NCBI RefSeq assembly: GCF_902459505.1
Contig: NC_047096.1
Span: 10,416,001-10,480,000, forward strand
Direction: 5' to 3'
DNA length: 64,000 nt
From: Geotrypetes seraphini
Lineage: Eukaryota; Chordata; Amphibia; Gymnophiona; Dermophiidae
Shown: one piece after another, positions 12,437-22,374 of the stretch
Numbering within the stretch: position 1 is the stretch's first letter
How the letters are laid out: each line of letters opens with the position of its first letter
The notes under the pieces: generated by a model
Database searches by the model: none
What the model saw: only the letters and a program-made list of their open reading frames with translations
What the model was told of the DNA's origin: nothing
Translations under genes and position numbers: made by a program

Positions 12437-12678
12437 TCAGGAGTTCTTCTGCAGTGAATGAAATATTTCAAAGGCTGAACTTTCATAAGTGGGTTCTCTT
12501 TCCTTTTCTCCTGGCAAAAATTCCAGTCTAAATTGTCCAGGTCTGGAGCCAAATGACACATAATCATATTGAGAGTCTTCATCTTCCAGAACAGTCATAT
12601 TGGGGTTATAAACTCTGGGTGCATCATATAACCCTCCTGATATTACCAGCGTATCATCTGGTACAGAATACCTGTCAG
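12437..12678 (-). CDS. Mucin-like membrane protein, terminal coding exon (cytoplasmic tail)
   Basis: This is the last coding exon of the three-exon minus-strand gene. The acceptor is a T-rich tract ending tttttcag immediately before 12678. The first two bases complete the codon begun in the previous exon, and the frame then runs 80 codons to a stop at 12437. It encodes the distal cytoplasmic tail, starting DRYSVPDDTLVISGGLYDAP and ending EIFHSLQKNS. The tail has several tyrosines in acidic or proline contexts (SGGLYDAP, RVYNPN, YDYVSFG, PTYESS), which could be phosphorylation or adaptor-binding sites; that is inference. Its YNP and VSFG phrases recall the tail of MUC15, in a different order. 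Confidence 0.8.
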
Positions 12679-13124
12679 CTGAAAAATTAAAAAGAAAAAT
12701 ATTAAAAATCGGTAGAATTTTGCTAAATCCTATTACAGAAGACAATTACCTTTATGTGCACTATACATGAATAAATTTATAGACATTATTAATGATTTAA
12801 AAATGTCGCACAAGTTTTTTTTTTAATGAATCTTTATTCATTTTTACCTCTTACAACAAGTGTATCAATAAATTAACAATTGAAATTTAAATACATCACT
12901 TGAATATCTGTCATATTTAACAATAATACATAAAATTTAATCCCTTCCCTCCCATAACATATGCAATCAAATATATCCTATGAAATATTCTTTTTTACTT
13001 ATCCAATCATTTAATAAAATTCAGAATTCCCCCCTCCCATCCCTTCACTTGCATTGTACTTATAATGGAAAATGGTATCTATTCATTACAATAATTTGTC
13101 AATGGCCCCCAAATCTCTTAATTT

Positions 13125-14383
13125 ATTTTTTTTTAAAATCTTTATTCATTTTAAGAACATAAGCAGTGCCTCCGCTGGGTCAGACCAGAGGTCCATCGTG
13201 CCCAGCAGTCCGCACACGCGGTGGCCAACAGGTCCAGGACCTGGACTGTAATCCTCTAGCTATACCGTACTCTGCCCTATTACGTCCTCTGGAAGCGCAT
13301 TCCAGGTGTCCACCACACGTTGGGTAAAGAAGAACTTCCTAGCATTCGTTCTGAATCTGTCCCCTTTCAACTTTTCCGAGTGCCCTCTTGTTCTTTTATT
13401 ATTCGAAAGTTTGAAGAATCTGTCCCTCTCTACTCTCTCTATGCCTTTCATGATCTTGTAAGTCTCTATCATATCCCCTCTAAGTCTCCTCTTCTCCAGG
13501 GAAAAGAGTCCCAGTTTTTCTAATCTCTCAGCGTATGAAAGGTTTTCTATCCCTTTTATCAGACGTGTCGCTCTTCTCTGAACCCTGTCGAGTAACGCCA
13601 TATCTTTCTTAAGGTACGGCGACCAATATTGGACGCAGTACTCCAGATGAGGACGCACCATCGCCCGATACAACGGCAGGATAACTTCTTTCGTTCTGGT
13701 TGTAATACCCTTCTTGATTATGCCTAGCATTCTATTTGCCTTCTTAGCGGCCGCTGCGCACTGTGCCGTCGGCTTCATTGTCATGTCCACCATTACCCCC
13801 AAGTCCCTTTCTTGGGTACTCTCATTCAGTAATATCCCTCCCATCGTATAGCTGCACCTCGGGTTTCTGCTTCCCACATGTAGTACTTTACATTTCTCAA
13901 CGTTGAACTTCATCTGCCATCTCGTCGCCCATTCCCCTAGTTTGTTCAAGTCTCTTTGCAATTCTTCGCAGTCCTCTTTAGTCCAAGCTCCACTAAATAG
14001 TTTGGTGTCGTCCGCAAATTTTATTATTTTATTACAATAATCACTCAGAAATATATTAATTAATCACTTGACAATCTTATTTGTAATCCTTCAGATATAT
14101 AAATATAAAAGAATCCCATCCCTCCCACCCATATATTAATAATTAACAATTATCAATTATTGTCATTCATATTCCCACCCACCCCTTTATCTTAACCAAT
14201 ACTGAGGTGTTTAAGATGTGTGATCATTAGAATAAATAATCAATGGCCCCCAAATCTTTTTAAACTTATTATAATTACCTTGTTGCATAGCAAGCACCCT
14301 TTCCATTTTATAAATATGGCATACTGAATTCCACCAGAAAGTATAATTTAGTTTAGTATATAATCTTTCCAATTTCCTGTAAT
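13125..14383 (-). mobile_element. Second L1 3' fragment, nested and split by CR1
   Basis: A second L1 tail begins at a T-run near 13125 (aaaatctttattcatttta) and continues beyond a CR1 insertion at 14030-14383. The host L1 segment cattacaataatttgtcaat, with sequence to about 37 bp, appears on both sides (from 13084 and from 14384), consistent with an unusually long target duplication. Confidence 0.75.
13154..14029 (-). mobile_element. CR1 LINE, 5'-truncated, with partial RT C-terminal frame
   Basis: On the + strand it begins agaacataagcagtgcctcc and continues with 'gggtcagaccagaggtccat', a CR1 3' end. The minus strand has an open segment (13961-13260, 233 aa) with KCKVLHVGSRNP, RMLGIIKKGITTR, MVRPHLEYCVQYW and FFTQRVVDTWNALPEDVIG. 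The catalytic FADD box is not in the open segment; the copy starts near it. It is inserted in the L1 fragment 13125-14383, giving three nested elements here. Confidence 0.9.
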
Positions 14384-15060
14384 CATTACAATAATTTGTC
14401 AATGGCCCCCATATCTCTTTAAATTTTTTTATAATTCCCTTTTTGTATGGCTATTGTTCTTTCCATCTTATAAGTGTGACACAATGAGTTCCACCTGCTC
14501 CAATTTTTCCAATTATGTGTGACATGTTGTATGGCGACTCCTGTCATAATCAATAAAAGCTTATTATTTGATGAAATTTGACTCTTTGTTCTTACTGACA
14601 TACCAAATAGAATCATTGGATGATAGCAGGTATTTTGATTTTAGATGATGTTATTTCAAATGGTAAACTGCTTGATTTTTCACAGTTGCAACATAAATAT
14701 GGTCTTAATAAATCACAAAGCTTTAGATGGTTGCAACTGAAGCAGGCCATTCACACAGGGTTCCCTGAATGGAAAAATCTTAATACGCAATATAGTTTAG
14801 AATTTGTATGCTTTCAGGTGGACTTTCTGGGTCACCAGGCCACACAGTGGTATAAATTGATAAACAGATTTGTAAATAAAAAGCCTAAAACTGGACTTAG
14901 GGACATTTGGAGCATTGAGATCAAGCATCAAATTACTGCGTCTCAATGGCCACAAATTTGGTCTTGGAGAATGGGATGTACAGTGTCCGCATCTATGAGA
15001 CAAACTTGGTTTTTCCTTTTACATAGAGCATTTTAGACCCCAGTTAGATTACAGAAGTTA

Positions 15061-15929
15061 TTTTTTTTTTTTTTTAATTCTTTATTCATTTTAAAACTTT
15101 CATCAAGTGTACAATAATTGCAACTCAATAATATAGATTTAAACACTTGTACATCTTATCATTATATCTTATAATTGGAAATATAGCCCTCCCTCTCCCA
15201 TCCTGAAATTCCTCTAGTAATTTTTATTTTTCATGGAATAGAAACCCTCCCCCTCCCCATCCTTATCTTACATATTAAATATAGAAATTTTAGAAAAATG
15301 GCATCAATCATGACAAAAGGACGTTAATGGTTCCCAAATTTTAATAAAGTTTTTATAATTTCCATTTTGCACCGCTATTGATCTTTCCATTCTGTATATG
15401 TGACAAACTGAATTCCACCAAAATTTAAAATTAAGCCTACTATGGTCTTTCCAGTTATTAGTAATATGTTGAATGGCTACTCTGGTCAAAATCAATAAAA
15501 GTTTGTTATTACACATTGATATCTGACTCTTTTTTCTCATAGACATACCAAAAAGTACAGTATCATAAGTTAATGCTACGTGATTTTCCAATAAACAATT
15601 TACTTGATCCCAGATTGAATTCCAAAAGGCTAAGATATGGGGACAATAAAACAAAAAATGATCTAAAGTCCCTATATCCAGATTACAATGCCAGCATCTA
15701 TTAGACAAAGAACTTTTTAACTTCTGCAATCTAACTGGGGTCCAAAAAGCTCTATGTAACAAAAAAAACCAAGTTTGTTTCATAGACGCTGACATTGTAC
15801 ATCTCATTCTCCAAGACCAAATTTGTGGCCATTGAGACGCTGAAATATCATGCTTAATCTCAATGCTCCAAATGTCCCTAAGAGTATTTTTAGGCTTTTT
15901 TTTAAACAATTCACTAATAGTTTTATACC
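15061..15929 (-). mobile_element. L1 LINE 3' fragment with exact 15-bp duplication
   Basis: A T-run at 15061 marks the tail. The minus strand then carries the ORF2 C-terminal region (open 15909-15304, 201 aa), including KSSLSNRCWHCNLDIGTLDH and FYCPHILAFW, the cysteine/histidine region near the end of L1-type ORF2. The exact 15-bp duplication agattacagaagtta lies at 15046-15060 and 15930-15944. It is inserted in the inverted part of the 12820-16099 L1 and is therefore younger. Confidence 0.9.
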
Positions 15930-16129
15930 AGATTACAGAAGTTAAATAGCTCTAAGTCTAATAGATGCTGGCATTGTAATCTTGAAGCAGGGACACTAGA
16001 TCATTTATTATACTACTGTCCCCTTATCTTGACATTTTAGAAATCAATCTGGACCCAAATAAATTGTTTATTAGAGAATCTCGTGGCTTTGTCATATGAC
16101 ACAAGTTTTTAAAATTTTTATTAACTATA

Positions 16130-16500
16130 GCTGATTTGAAGTCAGTATGCTAACAAAGCAAAAACCCTCTAATTCTATATCAAGTTGCCTGAATTTAAAA
16201 GGGCCAGTATCTATAAACAGTGCCTAGAAAAGTGGCACCTACCACATATCAAAGTTAGACACCATTTGTAGAATCACACCTACGGGCATCTAAATCAACT
16301 TAAGCACCGGTATGTTAAGCTAGGGTTTTCTTGGCCCCAAATCCGCTTCTAATTATGTCTACTTGCCAAGTAGGCACCTTGGGGTAGATGCCTACATAAT
16401 AATTCTTGAAGATAGAAAGATGAGGTGAATAGAATAACTTCAAACCAGACAAATCCTCATTCAACAGGAAAAGATGCACAAAAGAAGAACAGACCAACTT
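16130..16500. other. Short non-autonomous repeat-like sequence
   Basis: Phrases such as 'cagtgcctagaaaag', 'ggcacctaccacatat' and 'taggcaccttggggtag' match the style of the sequences near 51200-51560 and 62400-62900, suggesting a decayed MITE. No gene is seen. Confidence 0.35.
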
Positions 16501-16522
16501 GTATCTTTCTTCTTAATTCTTT

Positions 16523-18155
16523 TTTTTTTTTTTTTTTATTTATTTATATTTTCAATTTACAATTCAAGTATCACTTGTACAGAAAAATAAAGATAAGCCA
16601 ATAAAGTACTAATATAAACATTTCTACTCCCAGACTTTTTACAAGAAAAATCATTATAGCTTAACTTCAACTCTAGTCCACTATATGGATCCAAGGCATG
16701 GAAAGCGGATGATTAAAGTAATTTAAACAAACTAAGTTGTTATATAAAAGAAAATAGGCCCTTTAGGCAGAGACAGGTCAACAAAAATCAATTATCCTCT
16801 TATTCCCCCTTAAACCTGAGGTGCTGTAGACAAAAATGTTGTCAACTGGCTTGGATCAAAGAAAACATATTTTTTCATACTATATTGTATAACACATTTA
16901 CAAGGGTGTCGAAGATAAAAAGTCGCCCCCAAAGCTATAACCCCTGGTTTTAAGAGAAGAAATTCACGTCTCCTTTTTTGTGTTTCTCGAGCCAGATCTG
17001 GAAAAATCAATATTTTAAGTCCCATAAATTTCTTAAGTCTATTTTTGAAGAAAAGCCTAAGCAACCAGTTTTTATCTGGTGCTAAGGCTACTGTAATCAA
17101 CAGTGTCGCTGGAGAAACCATTTCTATATCAGAACGCTCCAATATTGCGGTAACATCTAACGGTTGCTGGTCCTTTTCTTGTAAACGCTGCTGTTCCTCT
17201 CTTTTAATAGGTAGATAATAAGCCTGCGTAAGAGGTGGCAACATATCTTCAGAAATTTCCAATATTTCCATCATGTATCGTTTCACTATGTCTCTCGGTG
17301 ATATTGTTGCAATCCTCGGAAAGTTAATTAATCTGAGGTTATTATTTCTAGAAGAATTTTCTAAGGATTCCAGCTTCCTTCTCAAATTAGTATTATCTTT
17401 TATTAGTGTTTCTCTAATTTGTTTAGAAACTTTTAACTCCTGATGAATATTTTCTATGGAGCTTTTAGACTCATCAAATTCAACTTTTAAATTCCCCATT
17501 GTAACCTCTTGAACTTTAAGTCTTTCTTCCAACTGACTCAGTTGGGGTTTCACAGATTTTGCCAAATCTGCCACCAGATCCCAAAGAGAATCCAGGGTTA
17601 CCTCTCTGGGTTTTTCAATGTGAAATGCATTAGTAAAATGAGAAGTCTCACCAGTTGAAGTTGATATTCTTTCTTGAACAGCATTTCTCTGATTCCAAAC
17701 CCCTTCAGTTGTTGAACTCTCAGACTCTTCCAAACTCTCCTGAAAAGAAGAGTTAGTCTCCAGTCTCCCCTCTCTGATATCTGTGGCCTCCGGGGGAAAG
17801 CACTGCTCATGCTCCAACAGCACTTCCTCTCGTGGGGAGCTGGTTACCTGAGGCGGAGGGGGAGGTACTCTGGCGTCGGGGCTTAATGTTGTTTCTAAGC
17901 CCAAGGAGTTAGCGTCCGTTCCGCTCCGGCGCAACTCCAGCGGGACCCCCGACGCCCGGGGCGTCTCCTGCATACGTCGGAGGATCTCCTCAATGTTGCC
18001 GAAAACCGCTGCACCGGGCTGCCGCGAGGCTCCAGCGGCACTGCGTCCTCTTCGTTTCGGCATGAAGAAGGAAGCAGATATCTCGGGCAGCAGGTAAAAA
18101 GTTGTTAGAGGAGAGACTTCGGCGTGTTACTCAGCCGGTTGGGTCTGCGGCCATG
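16523..18155 (-). mobile_element. ORF1-only L1-like element (HAL1-like), apparently full length
   Basis: A self-contained minus-strand retroelement. It has a poly(A) tail (T-run at about 16523-16538 on the + strand) with an AATAAA-containing stretch just before it, a 3' UTR of about 270 bp, one intact ORF1 (18063-16810), and a 92-bp 5' leader. The exact 16-bp duplication ttcttcttaattcttt lies at 16507-16522 and 18156-18171. No ORF2 sequence lies between the ORF1 stop and the tail. This resembles the mammalian HAL1 'half-L1' elements, which depend on L1 enzymes supplied in trans. It lies in intron 2 of the mucin-like gene, same strand. Confidence 0.8.
16810..18063 (-). CDS. L1-type ORF1 protein, intact frame
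   Basis: This 417-codon frame is the RNA-binding ORF1 protein of an L1-clade element. In order it has a basic N terminus (MPKRRGRSAAG), an acidic and Pro/Ser-rich region (about residues 50-150), a predicted coiled coil (about 157-236, with regular Leu/Ile spacing from LWDLVADL to LRRKLESLE), an RRM-like start at RNNNLRLINFP (239-249), and a C-terminal domain with FPDLARETQKRRREF (354-368), ending FLSTAPQV. This matches the trimeric coiled coil, RRM and CTD plan of L1 ORF1p. The protein would coat its own RNA. The start is the first ATG of the frame, 92 bp inside the element. No stop or frameshift interrupts it, so insertion is probably recent. Confidence 0.8.
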   Translation of the reverse strand: MPKRRGRSAAGASRQPGAAVFGNIEEILRRMQETPRASGVPLELRRSGTDANSLGLETTLSPDARVPPPPPQVTSSPREEVLLEHEQCFPPEATDIREGRLETNSSFQESLEESESSTTEGVWNQRNAVQERISTSTGETSHFTNAFHIEKPREVTLDSLWDLVADLAKSVKPQLSQLEERLKVQEVTMGNLKVEFDESKSSIENIHQELKVSKQIRETLIKDNTNLRRKLESLENSSRNNNLRLINFPRIATISPRDIVKRYMMEILEISEDMLPPLTQAYYLPIKREEQQRLQEKDQQPLDVTAILERSDIEMVSPATLLITVALAPDKNWLLRLFFKNRLKKFMGLKILIFPDLARETQKRRREFLLLKPGVIALGATFYLRHPCKCVIQYSMKKYVFFDPSQLTTFLSTAPQV

Positions 18156-18171
18156 TTCTTCTTAATTCTTT

Positions 18172-20580
18172 ATTCATTCAAACATTCTTGCTCCAAGCAA
18201 TACTGCCCGACGGGACCCGTTTCGCCAACAATGGCTTTTTCAAGGGTTCCAGCAGGGAGCACTCATTTTAGCTTCCTCATACTTTCAGGCCTGTCAGTTT
18301 TTTCTTTGGCCGCAACTGACAAGTTGCAGCTCTGCCCTCTCTTAAAAAAACACAAACACATCAGATTGAGTTTTATCCCAATTTGGTTTTCAGGTTACCC
18401 TTTTTTCTCTTTAGTGTCAGGGAAACTAGCTTTTAGTCCTGTTGGAGGAAGCTCATTTTTGCTTCCACTCCGACTTCTTTTTTTCCCCTCACAAAAAAAC
18501 AAAACAAAGGAGAAGAACAAGGAAGAAACAAGAACCACATCAGCAAATTACCAGTAAAGTGTCTTTCACAGTGGCACTGCTTATCAAGTTTTCCTCTCTC
18601 TTCATAAAGGGCGCTGGAATTTTTTTTTAATACAACTGGTGCTCCCTCCCTCCAGAGCTCTGCTTCGGTACCGCAAGGAGAGGGAAGCAAACTAAGCCGA
18701 CTGGAAATAATAAGCAAGCAGATTTGGCAACTCAGCGAATGACAACTCCTTCACTGCCAGCATCCTCAACGGCAGGGCAGTTTAATGAAGTGGAAGTGGC
18801 AGAGGTTTCAATGAAGGCTCCTGCAGGCTCAGTCTCACGGTCCTCTCCTGACTTCCTTCAGAAGACTTCATCAGGTAAAAAGCATGCTAAAGCGTCTTCC
18901 AAATCTTTTGATGGTCTACCATATTTGTGTTTGAATGGCTTGGCTCCTGCAAGTTTGGTGGGTATTATTCAAGCTTATGTCCCTAAGTTGTGCTCTGTCC
19001 ATCATGGTGACTTGTTTGTGCCATCTGTAAAGGAACTAAGATTGACTGCTTCAAGTTTAACCATGTTTTCCTGAAGGGGACCCCAGGGCCTTTATTCATT
19101 AGAAAGCAAAACAACCTTGATGCTTTTAAGAAGTTAGAGATTTTTTTGCAAAATGAAATAAGAGTATTAAGAAATTTGCATTTGTGAAAGCGCTGGTCTC
19201 TTACTTTGTATTTTTATATGTATTTTATTATGTATGTTTATATTGTGAGCCTTGGGAAAGGCAGGTTATAAATAAAACAAAACAAAAACAAATCAAAATA
19301 TCCTGCTTCTCTTCACTTAGAAGTCCCTTCTAGATGTCTTTCTCTCTCTGGCTCTCAATCAGTCCCTATAGTTCCAGCAGAGTCTATTCCATGGTTTCAA
19401 AATTGTTCCTCCTTTTACAGCGCAGGACAGTGCTGCTGTACTTCAGCATTCTCCATCTCCTCCTCCGTTCCTGGAGTCTAAGCAGTGTTCAACATGTACA
19501 GAGCAAATGCCTACAGACAACCTTATTCTTTCAGGTCTTTTAATGTCACCTGCTACCATGGCCTGGGCTCCCTGCACTCCGGTTTGCTCTTCACCAACCC
19601 AGGGAGCTCCTTCCCTACTGGATTGGTCACAACAAGAGGCGCTTCCTAATTTGGATCAGGATCAACCTCCTCAGTTGTCTACTGTGCAAATTTTACAGAA
19701 GGTCTTGCCTCTATTTAGTCTTAGTCAGGGGACACCACCTACTGGCAGCAAGGACTTTCAAGCCATACTTCAATCCTGTAAGACTCCTGTGAAAGAAATT
19801 GTGGCTCTTGCAGTACCTCCAATTAGCTAATTGGCAAAAACCCCTTTCAGTCTCCACAACCTCCAAGTGCTTAGAGATGAAATATAAAGTCCAAAAGGTG
19901 CCAGGATATGACCTTCAACAACTACCTCACTAATCAATAGTTGCTCAGTCTGCTGTTAAAAAGGCAAAGACTTTAAAATCTCCGAGTGCACCTCCTGGTA
20001 AAGATCACCATCTCCTGGATTTGATGAGTTACAAAATTTATCAAGGAGCCATGCTCTCATCTAAAATCATTGCTCATCAACTACAAATTCTCCATTTTCA
20101 ACATTCTGTTTTAAAACAGCTAGAAGCTGCTTCTCCAGAATCTCTTCCTAACCTTCTTGTGGCACTTCAAGAATCTACCTACCATCTTATTAAATCTAAT
20201 TATGATGCATATGACATGACATCTTGCATAGCAGCCAGATGTTCAGCTTGGTTCAGAGCTTCTGATCTTAGAGAGGATCTGCATGACTGATTGGCAGATG
20301 TGTCCTTCTTGGGAGATAGTCTCTTTGGAGATAAAGTGCAAGATACAGTGTCTCGGCTGAAAGAAGACTCCTCAACCAGTAGAGAATTAGCAGCACCATT
20401 CTGAACATTCTCAACAATTTTGGCGACCTTTCTCTTCTTCCTTCTCTTAAAGAAGAGCTTACCATCAACAATTTTTTCAACAGTACTACCCATGGCAAAG
20501 ATTTACTCTGTACACTCGTCCTTCCCTACAGAGATCAGAGTCTGCTCATTTTAACCCAAAATAGCACACTAAGGACAGGA
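18172..20580 (+). mobile_element. DIRS-type element fragment with gag-like region
   Basis: Plus-strand fragments resemble the gag-like first ORF of DIRS elements. The clearest is at 20021-20370, with KSNYDAYDMTSCIAARCSAW followed by a region that includes GDSLFGDK. A LINE-like 3' tail ending gggaaaggcaggttataaat interrupts it near 19190-19310. No reverse transcriptase or recombinase part was seen, so this is a partial, broken and fairly old copy. The left edge is approximate. It lies in the opposite orientation to the DIRS copy at 6578-11135. Confidence 0.55.
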
Positions 20581-20612
20581 AGCAACCATCTACACCTCAG
20601 CTCCCTTCCCTT

Positions 20613-21356
20613 AAGTCACAGGTGTCAAACTCAAGGCTCACAGGCCGAATCTGGCCCGCCTGCGATATGATGCTGCGTTTTTATTGCTAGGAGGCTCTCT
20701 CCTCCTCACTACCGCAGTGCACAAAGCCGCAGGCAGCAGCTCCTATGCGTGTCCTGCAACTGAACTAGACAAGGGAAGGCTTCCCGATGAGGCGCGAGAT
20801 GCACTAGGAGCCACTGCCCACGGCTTTGTGCACACTGCGGTAGTAAGAGGGAGCCGGCCAGAAGATAATACCAGGGGCGGCAATGAAAACGCGCATCGCA
20901 CAGCGGGCCACATAAAACGGCCAGGCAGGAGCTGGCCAGAAGGTAAGACACCTACCGGAGGGAGGCACAGCATGAAGGGAGGGAGACAACAAAGGTAGGG
21001 GGAATGATTTTATTTTCAATTTAGTGATTGAATTGTGTCAATTTTGAGAATTTTCATCCGCTGTCTATATTTTGCACTGTTCAGGAAGAAATGCACTTGT
21101 TTCTTTTTCTCTGGGGTTGTACTGCATGCAGAGTCTTGAATCTTAGGGTTTCATTTGTATATGTTAGTATGTTTAGTTTTTGGTCCCTTATTTGCATAGG
21201 GGTTTTTGTGTTCTGGTAGGAATGAATGTTGAGAAGCATACAGTGTGCTTTGTGTAGTTTAATTTTGTGGTTAACCATTATGTGTTGTTAATAAGATTAT
21301 ATTTTGTGGTTGTATATGAAAAATGAATGGAAAAAATTGTGTTACAATTATTACTT
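20613..21356. mobile_element. hAT-like non-autonomous element, right end cut by L1
   Basis: The left end, caggtgtcaaactcaaggct, is a typical hAT-type terminus. The interior has an inverted repeat (about 20690-20875) with arms containing actaccgcagtgcacaaagc and its near-complement. The right part (20990-21345) carries the module 'aatttagtgattgaattgtg...gtctatattttgcac' that also occurs near 3840-3950, 31020-31365 and 58660-58730. The other terminus is missing where an L1 tail begins at 21357. Confidence 0.65.
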
Positions 21357-22370
21357 TTTTTTATTATAAATCTTTATTCATTTTCAAATATTACAAGTGT
21401 ATAATAATCAATCAGAAAGTTTTTTAACTAATCACTTGACAATCTTATTTATATTCCTCCAAATATATAAATATAAAAGAATCCCACCCCACCCACCCAT
21501 ATATTAATAATTAACAATTATTATCATTCATAATCCCCCCCTATATCTTATCCAATACTAAGGTGTTTAAGATGTCTGATCATTAGAATAAATAATCAAT
21601 GGCCCCCAAATCTTTCCATTTTATAAATATGGCATACTGAATTCCACCAAAAAGTATAATTTAGTTTAGTGTAATCTTTCCAATTTCCTGTAATCTGCTG
21701 AATGGCAACCCCTGTCAATATCAATAGAAGTTTATTATTACTCGCTGAAATTTGGCTTTTAAATCTCATTGATGTACCAAATAATATAGTATCATATGAA
21801 AGGGCAACATGATTTTCTAACAATGAATTAATTTGGGACCAAATTAACTTCCAAAAGGCATTTATATAGGGACAGAAAAATATGAAATGGTCTAATGTCC
21901 CAGCTTCTAAACCACAATGCCAGCATCTATTGGACCTCGAACTATCCAACTTCTGTAACCGAACTGGGGTCCAAAACGCTCTATGCAACAAAAAAAACAA
22001 ACAAGTCTGTCTCATAGATGCTGCCCTTGTAGTTTTTATTCTCCAAGACCAAAAACGTGGCCATTGAGAGGCAGAAATTTGGTGCCCAAGCTCAATGCTC
22101 CAAATATCCCTAAGAACAGTTTTTGTTTTTTTATTCAAATATCCATATAACAATTTATACCACTGTGAGGCTTGGTGACCCAAAAAATCCGCTTGAAAGC
22201 AAAGGAATTCCAAACTATACTGAGAATTAAGAACTTTCCATTCAGGGAAACCCTCCTGAATAGCCTGCTTCAACTGCAACCATTTAAAGCTTTGTGACTT
22301 ATTTAAACCAAATTTATGTTGCAATTGTGAAAAACTAAGCAATGATCCATTTATAATCACATCATTTAAA
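21357..22370 (-). mobile_element. L1 LINE 3' fragment with long ORF2 C-terminal frame
   Basis: A T-rich tail at 21357 is followed by minus-strand 3' UTR and an open frame of 254 codons (22360-21596). The frame carries SFSQLQHKFGLNKSQSFKWL, DIWSIELGHQISASQWPRFW, SNRCWHCGLEAGTLDHFIFF and NSVCHIYKMER, the L1-clade ORF2 C-terminal region. It is 5'-truncated and the 3' part of the ORF is rearranged just after KMER. It is closely related to 12820-16099 and 15061-15929. Confidence 0.85.
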
Positions 22371-22374
22371 GTCC

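Larger units (their letters stand above)
12820..16099 (-). mobile_element. L1 LINE with 5' inversion (twin-priming), host of nested insertions
   Basis: The left part (12820-14616, interrupted) is the 3' end of an L1 in minus orientation. The right part (14618-16099, interrupted) is the adjacent upstream ORF2 segment in plus orientation. The + part reads up to ENLVALSYDT at the right end and the minus part resumes with ILFGMSVRTKSQIS at 14616, so the two halves abut with almost no loss. The 11-bp duplication cacaagttttt flanks the whole at 12809-12819 and 16100-16110. This is the signature of twin-primed insertion. Another L1 (13125-14383) and a third (15061-15929) later inserted into it. It lies in intron 2 of the mucin-like gene. 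Confidence 0.85.
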
